NCBI RefSeq assembly: GCF_000247695.1
Contig: NW_004624880.1
Coordinates: 3,703,590 to 3,767,589 of the forward strand
Length of the DNA: 64,000 nt
Origin: Heterocephalus glaber
Lineage: Eukaryota; Chordata; Mammalia; Rodentia; Bathyergidae
Direction of reading: 5' to 3'
How positions within the stretch are numbered: the stretch's first letter is position 1; every line of letters starts with the position of its first letter. Below the pieces are notes generated by a model, which was not told the origin of the DNA, made no database searches, and saw nothing but the letters and a program-made list of their open reading frames with translations. Positions 11,928 to 24,565 of this stretch are shown one piece after another. Made by a program: the position numbers and the translations under genes.

Positions 11928-13217
11928 CCTGACCTGTTCTTAATAGGAATGATCTTTCCATGTACTGAGAAATGATTATAGAAGGATGAAAATAAAGGCA
12001 GAAAGACCACTTGGGAGACTCATGAGGAAAGCTGTAGTGAGTGGTGAATTGTGGATACATGCTAGTGGTAGAGCCACAGGATCTCCGGACAGATTGAGGG
12101 TGAAGCATGAAACAAATGTAGAATCAACAATAACTGGAAAGTTCTTGGCCTAATCAACTAGAAACTGAACCAGGGAAGGTAATGCAGGAAAGTGGTTTGG
12201 GACAGTGAGGATCAAAAGTCAATTTGGGTAGCATCAGATCTGTGGTGTCCATTAGTTACACATGTGAATGGGTTCCTGAACAGTTACATAATCCACTAAC
12301 CTCTCAGCTTATTCCTAGAAATCTGCACCACACATGTCCTGCATACAAACACATGTGCTCAAGCTCATACACTGTGCAACTGTCACAGCACATGGTGAGA
12401 AGCAACCATGACTAGGAACAATTATACTTCTTCATGTATATCCTGTCTCTTTCACCCCCTTCCTCAAAACCTACAATGGCTTCCCAGTGCTCTTAGAATT
12501 TGGTCCAAGGTCCTTTTTGAAGCACTGCAGATTCTGATCCCAATCTCCCTTTTTAAAGGGAGTTCCTGTGTGGAACTTCTGCTCTCCACCTACACATGCT
12601 ACCTCCCTTCTGCTGGGCAAAATCTGGATCAGGAGAAAGCTCCTCCGGGACGCTGTCCTGGAGCATCCTGGCAGGAAGACAGAGTCCATCCCCCAGGCTC
12701 TCGTCTTGTCTGTTAGTGCTGTCCTTGTTGTACCGAGTGTGTTATGAACATGAAATGTCTTTTCTTACTTTTCAACTGCATTTTTCTTAATAACTATATC
12801 CATAAATTATTCAACTTCTTATACCCTAAAGTATCTTGGAGGTTTTATACTTAACAAAAGACGTTGAAAAAAAAGTTATGAATGAATAAATGCCTGCACA
12901 AGAAACTCCCATTATGATGCTCGACAGATGAAGGTCTTTAGGAACTGTATTACACGCAAGAGCCAAGATTCCCCTAGGTTCCCCGATGGAGGGAAAAAAG
13001 CAAAGCCCTATAACTCCTCTTACAAATAATCTTTTCTCATTGCCCCTAGTGAGTACATTATACTTGCAGCTCTAATTCTCAAGGTTGGAAAATTTATTTT
13101 CTGAGCAAATGTTGCATATTTCAAGTTAGTATTGAAGATCTGTCTATCACAAAGGAGCTAGAAGAACTGGAGAGGGGGGCTTACGTGAGTCAAGTTTTCC
13201 TAGACAACACAACTTAC

Positions 13218-13285
13218 CAAGTAAAGGACTTCACATGCTCCTGAATCATGATCCAAGTCTGGCCAAAATCATCAGACTTCCATAG
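13218..13285 (-). CDS. SORL1: SORL1 coding exon 5: Asp-box segment, residues 231-253 (split codon)
   Basis: A small 68-nt exon. It encodes [19 protein letters not shown] then SFT, and the first two bases (TG) of a tryptophan codon. The third base is the first G of exon 6, so intron 5 is phase 2. KSDDFGQTW contains a textbook Asp box, S-D-D-F-G-Q-T-W, which marks a propeller blade turn in VPS10p receptors. The acceptor is TCCTTGCAG and the donor GTAAGTT. It was placed by frame continuity, HPNKQ before it and GIDPYDK after it, because it is too short to stand out as an open frame. Confidence 0.95.
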
Positions 13286-13611
13286 CTGCAAGGACCAAGA
13301 CAACAAGAAGGGGACACAACATGAGAACTGTGTACAATCTGAAAGGCATCATTGTCCAACGCCCACTGATATCCTGTCCTCCACAGCACACTGTCTGTGA
13401 GATAAGCACTCAGATCACCAAAGCCAGCTCAGGAACTCACAGCAAACAAGAACACAGAGGGCAGGACAGGACTGCACCTTTGCCTTTCACTCTAGTCACG
13501 AGGCTTTCAGCAGCAACCAGAAGGAAAAATGAGTGTGGCTCGTCCTCTACTTATATTGTCAGAAATGATATTTTACTCAAAAGTAACTGGGAAATAGTGT
13601 CCTGAAAAATT

Positions 13612-14090
13612 TGTAATAGACAGTAGCATTATTCACAAAACCCAAAAGGTAGAACCAATCAACGGGCCCATCACAGGGTAAATTAATGAGTAAAAGGTGA
13701 CCCATGCGTACAATGGACGGTCATTCAGCCTTAAGGAAGGACACTCTGACACATGCTGCTGTGCACATGAACCCTGAAGGTATTATGTGTCAGTCACAAA
13801 AAGACAAATTGTGTACAATCCCACTTGAGGTACCTAGGGTAGTCAAAATTATAGACAGAATGTAGAACGGTAGTTAATAGGGCCTGGAGGGAGGAAGAAG
13901 GGGAAGGTAAGCGTTTAACGGGCACAGAGTTTTAGTTTTCCAAAATGAAAAGTTTTGGAGATGGGTGCTGGTAATGTTGCACCAGAATATGAATGTACTT
14001 AAACCACTGAACTCTGTACTTTAAATGGTTAAGACAGTAAATTTTACTTTATATGTATTTCACCACAATAAAAAATAAGGAAGAAGAATA
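13612..14090 (+). repeat. Old L1 3' UTR (L1M type)
   Basis: GAATGTACTTAAACCACTGA, ACTTTAAATGGTTAAGACAG and TATTTCACCACAATAAAAAA match the conserved 3' terminus of old mammalian L1s. The upstream part GGTCATTCAGCCTTAAGGAA is the ORF2 end. Confidence 0.88.
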
Positions 14091-14097
14091 AAAACCA

Positions 14098-14190
14098 TGG
14101 GCAGGGGGATAGGTTGGTGGTAGGGCACTTGCCTAGCATGTATGAACCCCTGGAATTAATACCTGGCACTAAAACAAAAATAAAAATTAT
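14098..14190 (+). repeat. ID-type SINE, diverged
   Basis: GGTGGTAGGGCACTTGCCTA, GCATGTATGAACCCCTGG and ATACCTGGCAC with an AAAT-rich tail. Confidence 0.75.
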
Positions 14191-14791
14191 AATGAGCCTT
14201 GGTCATTAAAGCTGTCTACCAAGGACACTGGCTAAGTGCAGAATACCAAAGGGAATAAACTGAATGTACAGACTTGGCCATGAGTAATTAACTTGCTAAT
14301 CTTTGCCAAAGTCCCTCAACCTCCACAGACGAGACCCAAGGGTTCCTTTGGCCCTTACAAACATGAGACCAAAAATAACGATAATCTACCTCCACTGGTA
14401 AACTGACCCAGCCCATATAAGCTTAGGTTACTCCCTAAGGCAAGCAAAGGTAAACAGATCCGTGTTTTAGTCAAACAACTTGTGAAGAAAAAGAAGCATT
14501 TCAAGGCTCTTCTCAACAAAAACATTCAGGACTCCGTTAATCCCATCACACAGGATTTACAGGTTTCACAGACTTATGCCCGACCAATACTCTTGACATG
14601 GCAAGTTTCGACCTTGAGATATAAATCTACTCGGGCTCTCTCTTCACTTGTCAGCTTTCCTTCATACCTGAATTCAAGGAAGAAAATAAACTCATTTCTA
14701 TTATACACACATGCATCCACACTTACACAAAGGAAGAATATCAAAGTTATTCATAACTTCAAATAAATGGTAGGCAAAAATGTTTAAGGCA

Positions 14792-14885
14792 GGGGCTGGA
14801 GGGATATAACTTAATGATAGAGCACTTGTCTAACATACCTAAGGCCCTGGGTTCCATCCTTAGTACCATAAAAAAGAAAGAAAAG
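14792..14885 (+). repeat. ID-type SINE
   Basis: GGGGCTGGAGGGATATAACT, TAGAGCACTTGTCTAACATA, AAGGCCCTGGGTTCCATCCT and TAGTACCATAAAAAAG. Confidence 0.8.
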
Positions 14886-15244
14886 TTTAAAAACAAGAGG
14901 TCACAGAAGAGCTCCAGACAAGAATGCTCTATGTGACTCTCTCTGATTAAATCCTAAGGCCTTGACTTAGCCCACAAGCTAACAAAGGTGCATCTGCCTG
15001 GGGAAGGCATGATGTTGAACTCACAGGGCCAGCCAAGTGCTGGGTATTGCATGCTGGCTGGGACACAGGCACAGAGGGCCAGGGGGATATACTTTCCTTT
15101 AGCTGTGGTAAGTCAAACAGTAGCTACAAAGGCTAAGCCTGAGAGAGGAGGGAGGGAAGATGCAGGAGGCAAGGTCACTCAAAGGACACGATCCACCCAT
15201 GCACAGTGGAATCACAGGAACTGCACACGACTGTGCTCTCTTAC

Positions 15245-15406
15245 CTGTTTGTTGGGGTGAGACCTGTCGAAACCCAGAAGAAGGTTGGAGGCTTTACTAT
15301 GGAGGAGGAGATCAGCAGCCCGGAATGGGATGGAAAAGCCATGGATGGTGTTGCAAAAGTCAAATGTGATCCAAAGATACTGGGCATAAGTGTCTGCAAA
15401 GATGTA
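15245..15406 (-). CDS. SORL1: SORL1 coding exon 4: VPS10p propeller, residues 177-230
   Basis: Encodes [17 protein letters not shown] through [13 protein letters not shown], 54 codons, part of the ten-bladed propeller that forms the SorLA lumenal head. The acceptor is CTCTTGCAG at 15415-15407 and the donor GTAAGA at 15244-15239, both phase 0. There are few changes from the human sequence (for example T-I-H-G where human has T-L-Q-G). Exon 5 follows after a short 1,959-nt intron, the smallest complete intron here. A different reading frame on the plus strand across the exon is also open, but it has no recognizable product and is taken as a shadow. Confidence 0.96.
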
Positions 15407-16074
15407 CTGCAAGAGAAATCAGATAAGCTCAGAGCAGGGCTTGGTCGGAGCCACTCCACACTTCCCCAAGTGCAAGCACATGAATGTGGGAAGGTAGGGT
15501 GCCAGGCCTTAGCAGGCTTCCATAATGGCTTTCTCCCTATCTCTTGGCAACAAAAAGATGCTGGCCACACCAACAGGCTCAGTGAGGGAAGGGATGCAGT
15601 GACAGCCCGAGGAAAGCCACTCACTGAGCAGTTTAATCAGGTAATGAAGCTGGTCAAGTCTTTCTATTTTTTTCTTGCAACTGACTTAGCCGTTCTCACT
15701 CTCAGGCAGGTCATGTGGTCACAATCAGAAGGTGGCTGCAGGCAGCTAGGACAGAGATGTCCTGGTCCTCAGATGGGCTAAACACACTCAAGACTGCCCT
15801 CTCTCCTTGTGTCCTCTGAGTAGCCACAAGAATCCTTTCCAAAAAATTCTTAAAATTGCACCCAATGAAGAGATGAGCTGCTTTACTACACCAGGTGACC
15901 AGGCAGCTCTGGGAAACAACAGAGCTAGCAGACACACTCTGCGGCACAGCAGGAAGCAGCTCTGGTGAGCAGGGGCCTCATCTTATTTTGCTTCTGTATG
16001 GGCCAGTGACTTAGAACAAGTTTGGCTACATAGAGGCTTCCTCAAGGGTTCTCTAGGGGCAGGATCAAGGCATT

Positions 16075-16330
16075 TCAATTTAACAGGTGTGTACTAAAAG
16101 CCCACCACGGGCCAGACATTGGGGATGCCACCATGGAAAGCCAGGATCCTTTCCCTCAGCAGCTGGCAGCCTAATGTGAAAGACAGGCATGTTTTGAGTG
16201 CATAACCATATTCCAATGTTAAATGAGAATCCACAGGCAGAGTCCTAGGACAACCTATCCAGCTTGAGATATCAGAAATGACTCTGTGGAAGAAATGGGT
16301 GCTGAAGGGCAGGCAAGACTTCCACGGGGA
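16075..16330 (-). repeat. L2-like fragment
   Basis: GGGCCAGACATTGGGGATGC, then CTCAGCAGCTGGCAGCCTAA, resemble the antisense L2 3' end. Weakly conserved. Confidence 0.45.
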
Positions 16331-17209
16331 AAGAACATTCCATATCTAGGGCAGCATAAGTTTGGTCAAAAAGGAGGGGAATAAAACTATCCTGTGGGTT
16401 TGCAGATAGCTTTGAGGGCCTGAGGAAATGATAGGAAAACAGAGATCCTGGGAGGCCTGGAGTGCACTAGAGATGACTGGGGCTAGGCCTGTTCCCAGAA
16501 GAACCAGAGCAGCCCAGGGGACAAGGCTATGAATCAGAAAGGAGGGCAACAGGGCCCCAACTCCACAACCAGTCATTCATATCCATAAGTCAACCCATCT
16601 GAGAGAATTAACCCAAGGACACTTCTCCTAATTGACAAAACCTGACCCTGCTGAAGCTCTGGCTCTAAATCCATTCAGCACTAAGCCTGGGCCTGGACAA
16701 ATACTTAACACTGTTCCCATATTGCTTTCATCTGTTACTCCTTCCCATTTATTCACTCTCTCCCCAAATCCAGACCTTAAACTTTCCAGGGCCCATTTTG
16801 TGCATTCTTTCTCTTGTGTTTCTTCTCTAGCATTTAATGTAAATCTCCACACTCTGTAGAAGCCTAATTAAATCTAACAAAAAGTAGTAAATGTTTTGAA
16901 AGCAAAAAACTATTCTAAGCAAATGCAAGGTAATAAAAACAATTATGATCCTTGGAGAATCATCATAATTTTTATCATGAAAGTATTCCCTAGAAATACT
17001 CTCTCTTTTTTGCTCCCAAACCATCTTGATAACTGAGGAAGGGAGGATATTCTCAGTTCAAAGAAAGATTTCTCCAGGAATCCATTTCATGACTTGCTGC
17101 AATCTCTCATTTGTGAATCAAAAAAAAGTTATGCATCCAGTTATAGAACTTATTATTGTGATAATAATATGATAGAAGATAAAATTATTATGATAGAAGA
17201 TACAAATTT

Positions 17210-17405
17210 GGGGGGAGCATGGTTACTATGTCCCAGGCACCAAGCTAAAAGTTTTGCATACCTTGTCTCATTTAGTCTACTTGGTACTCACAGTAACTCA
17301 ATGTTTTGGGCAGTGTTGTTACACCCCCTTTTAATAATGGCAACACTGAAGCTTTGAGCACATAACTGCTCCAGATGACGCTGGAGCAGGAAGCATTTAC
17401 ATCCA
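17210..17405 (-). repeat. MIR SINE, antisense
   Basis: GTTACTATGTCCCAGGCACC, then ACAGTAACTCAATG and CCCCCTTTTAATAATGGCAA, follow MIR order in reverse orientation. Confidence 0.6.
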
Positions 17406-17774
17406 TATCTAGCTAGGGCAGAGCCCATCTCTGAGCAGTCCATCAATGTGTGTCTTTCTTCCCAAAGGCAGCATTTGCTGAACTTAATTCAGAGGTTTCA
17501 CATTGTACTATTTATTCTTATGTTTCCTATCCTAACCCACTATTATGCTTTTACCAGAAGCTTTCTCTTCTCTCACCTTCTGCAGGGCTCTTCCATGCCA
17601 ATTCCCAACCTCCCACCCCAGCCATTTCAGACCTTGATTCTTCTTCACAAGTTCCTCTACCTTCATTCACCCTCTACCCTCAAATAATCTCATGTCTCCT
17701 CCATCCTTTACTAATTTGGGTTATCCTTCCACACAGCTGCAACTACTGCCTCAGGAACAATCACTGCATGCCTG

Positions 17775-18165
17775 CTATCATTTGGATGTGGTTTATTCAC
17801 CATAGGCTCATACATCAGAAGCTTGGTCCTCAGTGAGACATGTTAAGAGGGGTGGAACCTTTAAGAGGTGGGGCCTCATGCAAAGCAATTGGGTCATTCA
17901 GGGTGCTGCTCACAGAAGGAACTATGGTAATCCTTTCCTCTCCACACTCTGGGCTTCCTGTTGCACCTCTCACACACATTTTCATCATAAGTCCATCCAT
18001 CATGACTGTATTCAGCCAACGGAGCCTGCATCAGAGGCCAAATTGATGAAGCCACTCTAAGATTTTCAGCCACCAAAACTATATGCAAAATAAAACCTCT
18101 CTTCTTTATAAAGTATCCAGTCTCAGGTATTTATTGTAGTGACAGAAAACAGCCTAATACAATGA
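17775..18165 (+). mobile_element. Solo LTR of MaLR type
   Basis: ATTTGGATGTGGTTTATTCA at the start, TTAAGAGGTGGGGCCTCATG in the middle, then AATAAAACCTCTCTTCTTTA, CAGTCTCAGGTATTTATTGT and ACAGAAAACAGCCTAATACA at the end. These are the ordered landmarks of MaLR (ERVL-MaLR) LTRs. No internal viral region follows. Confidence 0.8.
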
Positions 18166-21100
18166 CTTTCATAGCTATAGGCTAACACTGACTTCTCACT
18201 GAGATTCTATTTTCATTACTTTTGTTACATTCTCAGCCATCTCCACTTGGATAGATCAGGATATTCTACTGGGTTTAAAGCTGAATTCTTCAACACCTTC
18301 CCACCAAAATCCAATTCTCTCTTCCCATGCCCCAGGTTCCAAACATGCTATCTCCCAGCCTCATGACTCAGTCAGTCCTGGATTTTGACTACATCTTCTC
18401 CCTTTAGTTTCCATTTTCAAGTAGCTGCCTACCCATTAAGTATTAAGTATTTTTCAAAATCTGTCTTCCTTCCTATTCCCAGTGCTACTTGTGTGGTCTG
18501 TGTCCCTGTTAGAGACCGTGAGCAAACAGGAGGCAGGCATGGGGTTTTATTCATCCTCGCAACTTCTAGGACTAGCAAGCAGTGAAATACGTGGAAGGGG
18601 CTAGGAGGTTTGAGTGAGCAACTGAGCAACTTCATTGCTCCAGTGGTTCCCTTTCCATGCTCTTTTCTAATCTTTCCCTTCTAATCCATCAGCATATTTC
18701 CAGGAGACATGCTTTCCTAAAAGACACCAGTTACTTCCCTACTCAAAGATTCTTCCATGGCTTCCCACAGTTCTCAAAGTAAAAGAGAATTCTCGCCATC
18801 TCAAAAGGGGGCCAGGTAGATATTGTAGAGTAGCTCAGGGCAAACCTTCTATCCCTGAGAAGCAATCTCCTGACTGTCCTGCATGGAAACCACATGCAGA
18901 CACTGTTAGTATTGTGTGCTAGACGGCTTCCACCAACTCTACTCCACCTACTGACATAATGTGTCTATCCTAGAAGCTCCATTTCTAATCCAAAACACCC
19001 CATGAAGATCGTACTCCTTTGATCCAACCTCCCTTAGTCCTCCAGCTCTATTTAGCAACAAGTTCCATTCATCGTGGACACATGGTGCACCTTGCTGTTA
19101 CGTGACACATCACACAAACACATGGTAGGAAAGCATAGATTGTCCCACACTGCTAAGTCCCAGTGCGCCTGGCTGTCAAGTTCACTGGCAGCCAACCCCA
19201 CAGGTCTGCGAACAGTGCTGCTCTGCAGATGCATCCTAAACTGTGTGATCTCAGGAACATCTTCACCCCTCCCCACTTCTCCAGCCCTGTTTGCAAGCAC
19301 TTAATATTCCAGAGGAGCTACCTTCTTTTCTTCTGAAAACACAAACACTGTACCGCTGCAAAGATAACAAACTGAGCTGTAAAATGTATCCACATGTTAT
19401 CAACCCAAGTGACTGTCTCCAGTTTTGAGGGCAGAAACCAAGAGTACAGTGAGTAGGGGGAAGGGTGAAGCAGCCAATGAGGGAAGAAAGGGAAACAGAA
19501 CTGTTTACAGCTTTACCTAAGGCCAATCTCTGCCTGGGAAATGGCAGGCTCAGTTCTCACTTCTGCTAAGGCTGAGGCTGTGAAGCCCCACTGCACTTCA
19601 GTGGTCCTTCTCAAAGAAGCCAGAATCAGTTAGACGCTGCCTGACCCATAATGGAACAGCCAGGTGGCAGGACCTGCATATGGGTTCAGGGAGCAGCACA
19701 TAGGGGACTAAGAAGAGGAAGTGGGACTGCAGGCTCTGCAAAAACAGACCTGAACACTCAGGTGCCCCCCAACCACTCCATCTGCATCAAAAGGCAAAGC
19801 CACAGACTGGAGCTGGCTGCCTCCTCACACCTTCTTTCCTCTTCCACAGGCACATGTTCCCTTCATGCTGCCCTTCTCCCTGACATCTTAACCCTCCAGA
19901 GGAGCTGCTGACATTAGCTTCAAGTGCTGACAGCCCCTGGGACACTTTTACACACGTGACTTGCGGGGGCCTAACACCCTGCTGTTGACAGGGCGGCACC
20001 CAGCCCTGTGTGGTTTGTCCGGAAATGGCAGGTCTGGTGAGGCAATTTGCTTTCCATAGGACAAAGGTAAAAGTCACAAAAGCAATCAGCATAATAAGAA
20101 TCATTACTTCCTTCCTGAGATGTCTCAGGAGGGTAACAGCTTTCTCTGGGAAACCAGAAAGGCTCTAGCAAAGTCTGCTTCCCTGGCCCAGCCTGCTCCA
20201 GGCCTCAGGTCCAGCAGTATGCGGTTCTCTAAGAAGGCAGCATCTCTGTTCTCCTAACTCCCCATCCCCTCCAATTGTAAAGTGCAGCCAACATACCCAC
20301 AAGTAAGCTAAAGTGCATCATTCCACATGGCAGGCGGCACTCACGCTGTACATGTGTGGCACGTGTGGCCCAATCTCACCATGCAACACCTCAACTTCTT
20401 CTATTGCAATCATCCCAGGGTTCTTCTGCCCTCTGGCGCCAAGGCCATGGCCCCTGTTCAGCACTCTGCAGACCTAATGCTCCAAAATTCCCTGATCCTC
20501 TCCCTGCACCAAACCTCCTCTGTGGCTCCCAAGCATCATTCTTTCTCCCTTTGACTCTTCAGACTCAAGGTGTGAGCAGCTAGTTGTTCACCACAACACA
20601 CAACTAGCATGAAGGAAGATGTAAGACACTTGTAGGCATCTGTGCCCTGAAGGTGGGAGGAGCCGGATGGAGCTGAAAAGGGACAGTGAACAATAGGGCA
20701 GTTTCAAGGCTGTGGCTACTGCCACAGTTAGAGAGACAATGTAGAAATCTAACAGTAATAACAAAGATTAAACACGGCCCAATAAAGTAAGCAATCCAAG
20801 TGTCATTTGCTTCTTGCCAAGGATGTATGTGGCACAACCAGGAACTGGGCCCTAAAGAGAGCTCCTCCCCTTTCAGGAGTCCAAAGGAAAATGTGCAGGG
20901 AAACCAGCTACCTCTGGAGCCCCTAAGAACAGGCCTGACAAGGCACAGGGAGGGGAAGGTCAGGGAGGGGCACCAAGGCAAGCTGTCCAGCCCACGGAGC
21001 CAGCACCCTCCACTGCTTTCTCTTCGCTTTTCATCTCAGGGGAAAACTGCTCACTCGCCCTGCAGTTAGGTAAGAGAGGGGAGTCTGCATCTAACTGTAG

Positions 21101-22306
21101 CTTCATTCTGAGATCATTAGGCAGGGCTGATATGTAACCAGTAATGACTATTCAGTTATTATTCTTTTAATTGATCTGTACCAGCTGACAAATAGCTGCT
21201 GCTGGGGAAATCACAGAGCGGCTCCTCCTGAAGGCCCAAAGGCAGGACCCCCTACCCCAGAACCTCCTGCCAATTTAGCAACTGAAAGATTAATGCCTGG
21301 CCCACCAGGGGAGCCTACTGGACCCAGCTCCCTACAGACAGTGTCTGTTCCAATTGGTCAAGGACCCAGCCACACCAGTTGCTAAATATTTTGAATCCAG
21401 CCCCTGCTGGGAGGTCACAGGCAACCTGAGAAGCCCTGGAAGAAGGACCTTGTGGGCCTCACTCATAGAGCCCATTCTGGGTAAGGAGAAAGCAGCAGCT
21501 CCCCTTACCTTGGAAAGCTTCTACTACTAACAAGTGTTTCTACAAAGGGTCTTTCCTTGGAAGAAACCATTTGGCCCTAGAAATAAGTGAGGCAACATAA
21601 GAGAGAGAGAAAGCAATCAAACACAACTCTCAGAGCTAAGAGCTACCAGACCAACAGGAAAGCCTTGCACACTGCTGGGTTCCTACCCTCCCTTCTCCAT
21701 CTGCCTGGAGGTCCAGTGTCAAAGCCTCCTTGAGTCCAACTTCCTGGGGGTTCTGACCCAAGAAACAAAGCCTCCAGGAATGCCACCTGGGAAAACAAAG
21801 CAGGAGGCACAGTCATATCCGCTGCCTTGGTTTTCTTTTCTATATTTATATAGGTTCAGAGAAGGGGAAAGAGGAATGCACAAACACACTCACGTTTGCA
21901 TGCATCCATGCACACACACCCATGCTGCGATGCCAACAACCAAGAGTTCAGCAGCTGCTCTTGGAAACTGTGAATCAGACTGCCATGCAAGTCCCGGAGT
22001 AGCTGGGCAACATTTCTGCCATAAGTGAGTTGGGCAATTTATTGGTTGGCAGATTTTCTGTGATTTAACCTGACCTTGTTTGTCTGGAAATCCTGCCTGA
22101 CCAGTACTTGCCTGCCTGATTATGCATAGACACCCACCCTGAGAACTGTACTCTGTCACAATCTCCCAGGTTAACAGAAACACAGTTGCTGGCTACCAAT
22201 CATGCTGCAAAGACCATGAAGGGCACCATCTCCCAGCGCCTATTCAGAGCAGCAGGGAGCATACAGTCCTGTGAGGTCCAGACTGTCTGATCAGCAGCTT
22301 ACTTAC

Positions 22307-22432
22307 CCGTTTGTTGTCTGCAGGACTGTGGTAGAACTGGGCAATCACAGCTTCACTGGTATTTCCCATGCCAAAGTTCAACTTCTCTGAAATCTTACTG
22401 AATGATTTTCCATAGTCATAAGACACGTACAC
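22307..22432 (-). CDS. SORL1: SORL1 coding exon 3: VPS10p propeller, residues 135-176
   Basis: Encodes [17 protein letters not shown] through [10 protein letters not shown], 42 codons. The acceptor is TATTCCAG and the donor GTAAGT, both phase 0. SYDYGKSF at residues 138-145 matches the Asp-box pattern (S-x-D-x-G-x-x-W/F) that recurs in VPS10p and other beta-propellers. G-N-T-S at 157-160 keeps an N-linked sequon at N158, the same place as in the human protein although a neighbouring residue differs. Neighbouring exons 2 and 4 extend the frame on both sides. Confidence 0.96.
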
Positions 22433-22991
22433 CTGGAATACAGAGAAGGAGAAGAAGGGGAAAAGAGTTGGTTGAGGAATCAGGCAAAGAAACCTTCACT
22501 GTTCCTCCTCTTCCCAGGATCCCACTCTGGATCCTGGATATAGCTTTCACTGGGTCCCTGACAACATGAATTACCAATATTACCAGAGAGCTCAAAAAAG
22601 GGAAGCAGAGTACCTGTGTATCTGTCCCCACGCTTGTGGGAGGCAGAAAGCACAGAAGCGCTGCAGCCACCTCTGCCAGTATTGTGCTGGCCTCTTTTCT
22701 GAGCCAAAACTAAGACCCTGAAGCAGAGAACAAACACAGATACAACGATAACATCCCCATCATGGCCAGGTTAAGTGTTTAACAAATTATATCCAGAGAC
22801 AGTGAGAATGTGTTTCTCTGAAGAGTAAAAGGTTGGAAATTTGTTTTGCCATCTGTGGAAATGACTCCAGAAGGGCAATCTTATCCTGCATACCTCTCCT
22901 GGGAGGTTCACTTCTTAGAGCATCCTATGCTCAGAGGAAGAATACTCTCATGGGCTTCCATGAGATGAAAGAGTCCTAAGTGATTAAATAT

Positions 22992-23074
22992 GCACAGAAG
23001 TGTAGCTTACGGTAGAGAGCTTGCCTAGCATGCACAAGGCCCTGGGTTACATCCCCAGCATTGAGAAAAATAAT
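22992..23074 (+). repeat. ID-type SINE
   Basis: GTAGAGAGCTTGCCTAGCAT, GCACAAGGCCCTGGGTTACA and TCCCCAGCATTGAG with a short A-rich tail. Confidence 0.8.
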
Positions 23075-23239
23075 CAGTACCAGAATTCCCTTTTTCACTA
23101 GTTTCTTTGTGATTCTGTGGCATGGGAGATGATAGCAACAGCAGCAGGATCCATGTCCAGGCTAACAAAATTTGCTTCTCCCCTGCTTCCTGGTTTCTGG
23201 CAATGTAGTAACCACACTGATAAAATGAAGAAGACTCAT

Positions 23240-23480
23240 CATTCACTGAGTGCTTACTATGTGCAGAGACAGTACTAACCTCTTCCAGTGAAAGAGCTCA
23301 GGGAACTCTCACAATAATCCTATGTGGCGAATGTAACTGTTAAAATCATTTTACAAAGAAGACAAACAAGGGCTCATGAGATTAGGTACTTGCCACAGTC
23401 ATAACATAGAAAGTAAGCAGCAGACTGGGATCTTGACTCTGGCTGCCTGCCTTCAAAGCCAGTGATCTCAAAGCCATTAT
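23240..23480 (-). repeat. MIR SINE, antisense
   Basis: ATTCACTGAGTGCTTACTAT, GTGCAGAGACAGTACTAACC, TCACAATAATCCTATGTGG, TTTTACAAAGAAGACAAACA and GCAGACTGGGATCTTGACTC follow the reverse MIR order. Confidence 0.75.
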
Positions 23481-24565
23481 CATCTCAACTCATGGAGGGC
23501 AGCATGGAAGTTGTCCAATAATATAGACCTAGATTTGACCATCTATGAGACATGAAAAGTAATTAATATAATCAAATGCCTAAAAAACAAACCTGATAGA
23601 TGACTATAATAGTGATAATCATAACTTAGTCATTTTTCAAATGATGTATGGGAAAGAGAATCAAGGAACATACTAAAGAAGAATGTCAGGTGACTCCCAA
23701 GAGGAGAATTACTGGACTATTCCCAAAAAGTATATGGCCAACACTTCCCATTTGAATCCATAGCAAATATGCCTTGAGAGTTTCACAAGAGCCAGGAACT
23801 GTGCTAGACACCAGAAGTCCAAATATAAAGACTAATGAAAGATATGGACATTGGCATGTAAACATGTGAATGTCTGATGACTGCACTGGGTTAACAATGA
23901 AAGACTTTGGAGCTGTACACAAGAGAGCTCATGAGGATCATTAACATTTAATAGAAGTCAAGGTTAGAAGCAGCAAAGACAGAGGCTCTGCCTTTTTCTA
24001 GGTCACCGTGAAAGGAACTTCTAGGAACCCACGGCCTACATTCCCAAAGATCAAAAACACACAGCAAGGAGCTCCCACAAAAGCAGCTTCCGGAATTCAG
24101 CAGGTTGAGAGTTCACAGATAATCTGGGTGGGTAAAAAGACAAAGTGGGACTTTCTCACTTCCATTTCCCAGGCCAAGAATGGACACCAAGTCCCAGGTA
24201 GGCTCAGAAGTTGTGCGTAGCAAACTAGCTGGCTTCCCAAATTGAGAACTAAGGCCCTTCCTGGCTCCAAAATCTCATGACTTGATAATCTACTATGACT
24301 TAGTTCCTGAGAGGCACAAATGTGATAATGTGTTCACACAGGGTAGAATTTTTCACTATTCAATACTCTTGTATTATCATTATTTCTCTTCCTCTTTAAA
24401 AATCCCACAAGTTAGTTTTACCTTCAGGGCACCTGGAACATACCAGGTAGTCAACAAGGACTTCAGCAAAGAATAAGTATGATTATAAACCAAAGAACTA
24501 GTAAATGAATGTGTTAAATAAATTAACAAAAAAGTGAACTAAATGAATCAGTGAGTGAAAGAGAA

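Larger units (their letters stand above)
7294..13217 (-). other. SORL1 intron 5
   Basis: 5,924 nt. The first 3.2 kb (7300-10560) looks largely unique, with no recognizable gene or strong repeat. Then come an L1 3' end (10580-11430), an ID and a B1, both with target duplications. From 11940 to 13200 I see nothing recognizable beyond a faint ancient-repeat-like stretch at 12440-12620. No alternative exon is supported. Confidence 0.8.
13286..15244 (-). other. SORL1 intron 4
   Basis: 1,959 nt. It holds an old L1 3' end and two ID-like copies. The rest (13290-13610, 14190-14790, 14890-15240) shows no recognizable feature. Confidence 0.8.
15407..22306 (-). other. SORL1 intron 3
   Basis: 6,900 nt. 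It has old repeats (L2-like, MIR, MaLR LTR) up to 18165. From 18200 to 22300 it is essentially free of recognizable repeats, unusual for this window, and includes the block at 21085-21215 noted as a possible conserved element. Confidence 0.8.

Noticed and set aside
15206..15781. 191-codon plus-strand open frame over SORL1 exon 4
   Set aside because: Overlaps a confirmed minus-strand exon, continues into intron, and shows no recognizable domain.
23745..23850. Possible L2 fragment (GAGCCAGGAACTGTGCTAGA)
   Set aside because: Too short and diverged for a firm call.
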